From Trebonia sp963836195 (lineage in GTDB: Bacteria > Actinomycetota > Actinomycetes > Streptosporangiales > Streptosporangiaceae), in the NCBI GenBank assembly GCA_963836195.1, contig CAWIIX010000013.1, forward strand, positions 124,001 through 188,000: a DNA stretch of 64,000 bases. The letters run 5' to 3'. The notes beneath the pieces are model-generated. The model saw nothing but the letters and a program-made list of their open reading frames with translations. It had not been told where the DNA came from and did not search any database. Numbering within the stretch: position 1 is the stretch's first letter; each line of letters starts with the position of its first letter. This document shows positions 61,728-64,000 of this stretch, piece by piece. Position numbers and translations under genes: made by a program.

Positions 61728-62177
61728 ATGGCGTACAGACCAGGGAGCGGACAGCCTCCGCAGCAGCCTTACGGCCAGCAGTGGGCATCGCAGCAACCAC
61801 AGGACTCCTGGGGCCAGCAGTACGCGCCCCAGGAGCAGCCGTGGGAGGCGGCGCAGCGCACCCCGGTGCCCTACGCCCAGCAGCAGCCGTACCCGCAGCA
61901 GCAAGGCCCCGTGCAGCAACTCGCGCAGCCGCCGCGCCGCGCGTACGGCCTCACCGCGGCGCAAAGCTTCTGGTACGTCCTCAGCTGCATTCCCTTTGGC
62001 GCCGGGTACTTCGCGAAGATCCCCGCCAAGAAGGCCATGGCCGACTTCGGCCTCGCCAGCCTGACCGGCGCGGAGGCGTTCTGGTACATCCTCATGTGCC
62101 TGCCGTTCGGCGCCGGCTACTTCGCCAAGCTGTCCACGGCGAAGGCGCTGAGCGAGCTGGAGCAGTTCCGCCGGTAG
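61728..62177 (+). CDS. Gln/Pro-rich protein with two FWY-x-L repeats
   Basis: A 149-residue protein. Residues 1-70 are very rich in Gln, Pro and Tyr; the remainder holds two near-identical units of about 37 residues: S-F-W-Y-V-L-S-C-I-P-F-G-A-G-Y-F-A-K and A-F-W-Y-I-L-M-C-L-P-F-G-A-G-Y-F-A-K, each followed by a Lys/Ala-rich helix. Each unit contains one hydrophobic segment, so the protein may be membrane-bound. I recognise no characterised family. RBS GGGGAG before ATG. No partner is evident. Confidence 0.75.
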   Translation: MAYRPGSGQPPQQPYGQQWASQQPQDSWGQQYAPQEQPWEAAQRTPVPYAQQQPYPQQQGPVQQLAQPPRRAYGLTAAQSFWYVLSCIPFGAGYFAKIPAKKAMADFGLASLTGAEAFWYILMCLPFGAGYFAKLSTAKALSELEQFRR

Positions 62178-62421
62178 TGCTCTCGGCTTCCACCTTCCCC
62201 GGGCGATGAAGATCGTCGCGAGCGCTCCGGGGTCAGTCGATTCAGGGCAAGAGAACGCCCCCGCCGGTCCGTGACTGGCGGGGGCGGCGCGTTTGGCACA
62301 CGCACAGGCGACAGTGCTGGCCCGAGCATGACGGTGCCCCGCCGCTTTCCCAGGCAGACGGGGCACCGGAAGCGATCCCGAGGACCCGGGCGCAACCACG
62401 ATGATACGCCGCGGAGACCGG

Positions 62422-63033
62422 TCAGCCGATGCCTATGAGTCTCTCGATCTCGGCGATGTCCCCGGCCGTGCCGGCGAAGTAGACGGTCCCCATGCCGAGG
62501 TCCGCCGCGTCGGGCAGGTTGTGCTCGGTGTCGTCGACGAACAGGCACGCCTGCGGCGGCAGGCCGAGGCGCGCGGCGGTCAGCAGGTAGATCTCCGGCT
62601 CCGGCTTCCGCATCCCGACGCGGTCGCTGATCACCACGGCGTCGAACATCCCGTCCAGGTCCCACCCGTCGTACGGGTCGTACGCCCCGGTGCCCCAGGA
62701 GTTGCTGAGCGCCGCGACGAGGACGCCCGCCGAGCGCGCCTTCTTCACCAGGTCGATGACCTCCGGGCGCGGCCCGAGGTCCGCGAGGGCGGCCGCCAGG
62801 AGCCCCTCGTCGGGCAGTCCGAGGAGGCGCCCCATCGTGACCTCGAACTCGCGCTGCGGGATCGCGCCCCGCTCGACGGCGTGGAACGCCTCGCGGCCCT
62901 CAGGGTCTTCGCGCAGGACGCGGGTGAACGCTCCCGGATCGAGCCCGGCGCGCTCGCTGAACGCGGCCAGCGCGCCGTAGAAGTCGGTCGTGACGACCCC
63001 GCCGAAGTCGAGGATCAGCCCCTTGTAGGTCAC
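62422..63033 (-). CDS. HAD-superfamily hydrolase (phosphatase)
   Basis: A 203-residue HAD-type hydrolase. Motif I is I-L-D-F-G-G-V-V-T-T (F-G-G-V variant), motif II is A-L-S-N-S-W-G, motif III is K-P-E-P-E-I-Y and motif IV F-V-D-D-T-E-H-N-L. It resembles haloacid dehalogenase-like, YihX-type phosphatases. GTG start, 8 bases after the stop codon of the TPR regulator gene upstream on the same strand, so the pair forms an operon; this regulator-HAD pairing recurs in actinomycetes. Confidence 0.88.
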   Translation of the reverse strand: MTYKGLILDFGGVVTTDFYGALAAFSERAGLDPGAFTRVLREDPEGREAFHAVERGAIPQREFEVTMGRLLGLPDEGLLAAALADLGPRPEVIDLVKKARSAGVLVAALSNSWGTGAYDPYDGWDLDGMFDAVVISDRVGMRKPEPEIYLLTAARLGLPPQACLFVDDTEHNLPDAADLGMGTVYFAGTAGDIAEIERLIGIG

Positions 63034-63041
63034 GTGCCCTG

Positions 63042-63998
63042 TCACCTTTCGCTTGCCATCTGGGCCCGCGTCTCGGCGAGCCTGCTGCCGAGGTCGCGGG
63101 CGGCGGGGATTCCGGTTCGGCGCACCGTGGCGTAGACGTCGGCGACGCGGCGGAGGCTTTCCGTGTGCCCGGTCTCGTCGATGATGTCCAGCGCCAGCTC
63201 CGCATGGGACGCGGCCTGGTCCGGGCGGCCGTCGCGGGCGTAGGCGCTCGCGAGGTCGACGTGGGCGGTGCAGCGGTGCTTCGCCTGCACGGGGTCGAGC
63301 TGGCCGAGCGCGTCGAGGAGCACGGCCTGGGCGGGGCCGTAGCGGCGCAGGCGCATCAGGGCGCTGCCCCGGTAGGCGATGAGCTTCGCGTCGGTGAACG
63401 CGCCGATCCCCTTCCACGGGATTTCGGGCATCGGCCCGGCGAGGGCCGTCTCGGCGGCGTCCAGCGCCCGCATGGCCCCGGGCTCGTCGCCGGCAATGGC
63501 GTGCATCTCGGACTCGACCGCGGACACCCATCCGCGGGTTCTCGGGTGGGCGCCGGCGGCCGCGTCCGACGCGGCCGCCGCGAAGTCGACGCCGGACCCC
63601 GGGTCGCCGGAGTACGCGCCCTGGAAAGCGCGGATCGCGAGGGTGATCGCGGCGACCTCCCGATCGCACGACTGGGCGGCGGCGCGCGACGCGATGGTCG
63701 CGTAGCGAGAGGCGGCCGGGTAGTCGCCCTGGTCGAGGAGAAGCATCCCGGCGGCCAGCGACGCGGCCTGCCCGATGAGGGACACAACGGCGTCGCGGTG
63801 CCTGCCCGCCGACGGGGCGATGCCCGCCAGGAGGCCGAGCGCGCCACAGACCGGCTCGAGGAGAATGCGCGACCCGACAGACTGGTACATCGCCCTATAG
63901 CTGGCCATGACCTGTTCGAGGGCGCCGACGGTCGCCTCGTCGACGGGAATGCCCCGGGGCGAGCCGACGCCGGCGGGCGCGGCGCGGAGCGCCCCGAG
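63042..63998 (-). CDS. TPR-type regulator, C-terminal part (cut by window edge)
   Basis: The frame runs open to the window end and encodes at least 318 residues of helical repeats (e.g. D-Q-G-D-Y-P-A-A-S-R-Y-A, then D-P-V-Q-A-K-H-R-C-T-A-H-V-D-L-A-S-A-Y-A). This resembles the C-terminal TPR region of actinobacterial XRE-family regulators, but the DNA-binding part, if present, lies outside the window. The HAD hydrolase is directly downstream. Confidence 0.75.
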   Translation of the reverse strand, partial: LGALRAAPAGVGSPRGIPVDEATVGALEQVMASYRAMYQSVGSRILLEPVCGALGLLAGIAPSAGRHRDAVVSLIGQAASLAAGMLLLDQGDYPAASRYATIASRAAAQSCDREVAAITLAIRAFQGAYSGDPGSGVDFAAAASDAAAGAHPRTRGWVSAVESEMHAIAGDEPGAMRALDAAETALAGPMPEIPWKGIGAFTDAKLIAYRGSALMRLRRYGPAQAVLLDALGQLDPVQAKHRCTAHVDLASAYARDGRPDQAASHAELALDIIDETGHTESLRRVADVYATVRRTGIPAARDLGSRLAETRAQMASER

Positions 63999-64000
63999 CA

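Overview
The window is high-GC DNA with GTG/TTG starts, GGAGG-type ribosome sites, strong third-position GC bias and lineage-typical families (XRE-DUF5753/DUF397 pairs, LuxR-type ATPases, HATPase/SpoIIE signalling proteins, citramalate synthase, NAD-glutamate dehydrogenase of about 180 kDa, DUF2630, LLM monooxygenases). It fits the chromosome of a soil actinomycete; I cannot name the genus.

Layout. 0-10 kb is regulatory and accessory: a DUF397 protein, an XRE/DUF5753 regulator, two paralogous tiny secreted peptides, and a tandem pair of large LuxR-type ATPase regulators that both carry several frameshifts. 10-22 kb holds three HATPase anti-sigma-like kinases, a PAS-GAF-SpoIIE phosphatase, a GMC oxidoreductase, an APC permease, a TauE/SafE transporter, PgeF and a MaoC hydratase. 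22-33 kb holds an M20 amidohydrolase, a frameshifted acyl-CoA synthetase, gene debris (aldehyde dehydrogenase pieces, a TnpB scrap), an encapsulin with its DyP peroxidase cargo, and a membrane/copper module. 33-40 kb is a flavin-centred catabolic block: two LLM monooxygenases, two flavin reductases, an ACAD-fold monooxygenase, an alpha/beta hydrolase and a MarR regulator. 40-48 kb carries DAHP synthase and citramalate synthase, each behind an attenuator-like leader, plus tRNA-Glu, tRNA-Gln, MarC, BKACE, a CE7-like esterase, an FAH-family enzyme and DUF2630. 47-60 kb is the conserved block PBP-smpB-ftsX-ftsE-prfB, a lipoprotein and NAD-GDH. 60-64 kb ends with two HAD proteins, small proteins and a TPR regulator cut by the window edge.

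Most notable: (1) two paralogous 51/54-residue exported peptides ending in VYH-A/G, with near-identical translation-start regions and their own hairpin terminators; (2) a shared 18-bp palindrome upstream of two anti-sigma-like kinase genes; (3) an aromatic leader peptide before DAHP synthase and an Ile-Ile-Ile leader with terminator before citramalate synthase; (4) a penicillin-binding protein that has lost the SxxK and SxN motifs but kept KTG; (5) two families of intergenic repeats recurring at separate loci; (6) an encapsulin-DyP nanocompartment operon; (7) a MarR-type palindrome in front of the flavin monooxygenase operon.

Several genes (both LuxR-type regulators, the acyl-CoA synthetase, the copper chaperone) contain single-base shifts that leave homology intact on both sides. 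True decay and sequencing error cannot be separated from this sequence alone.
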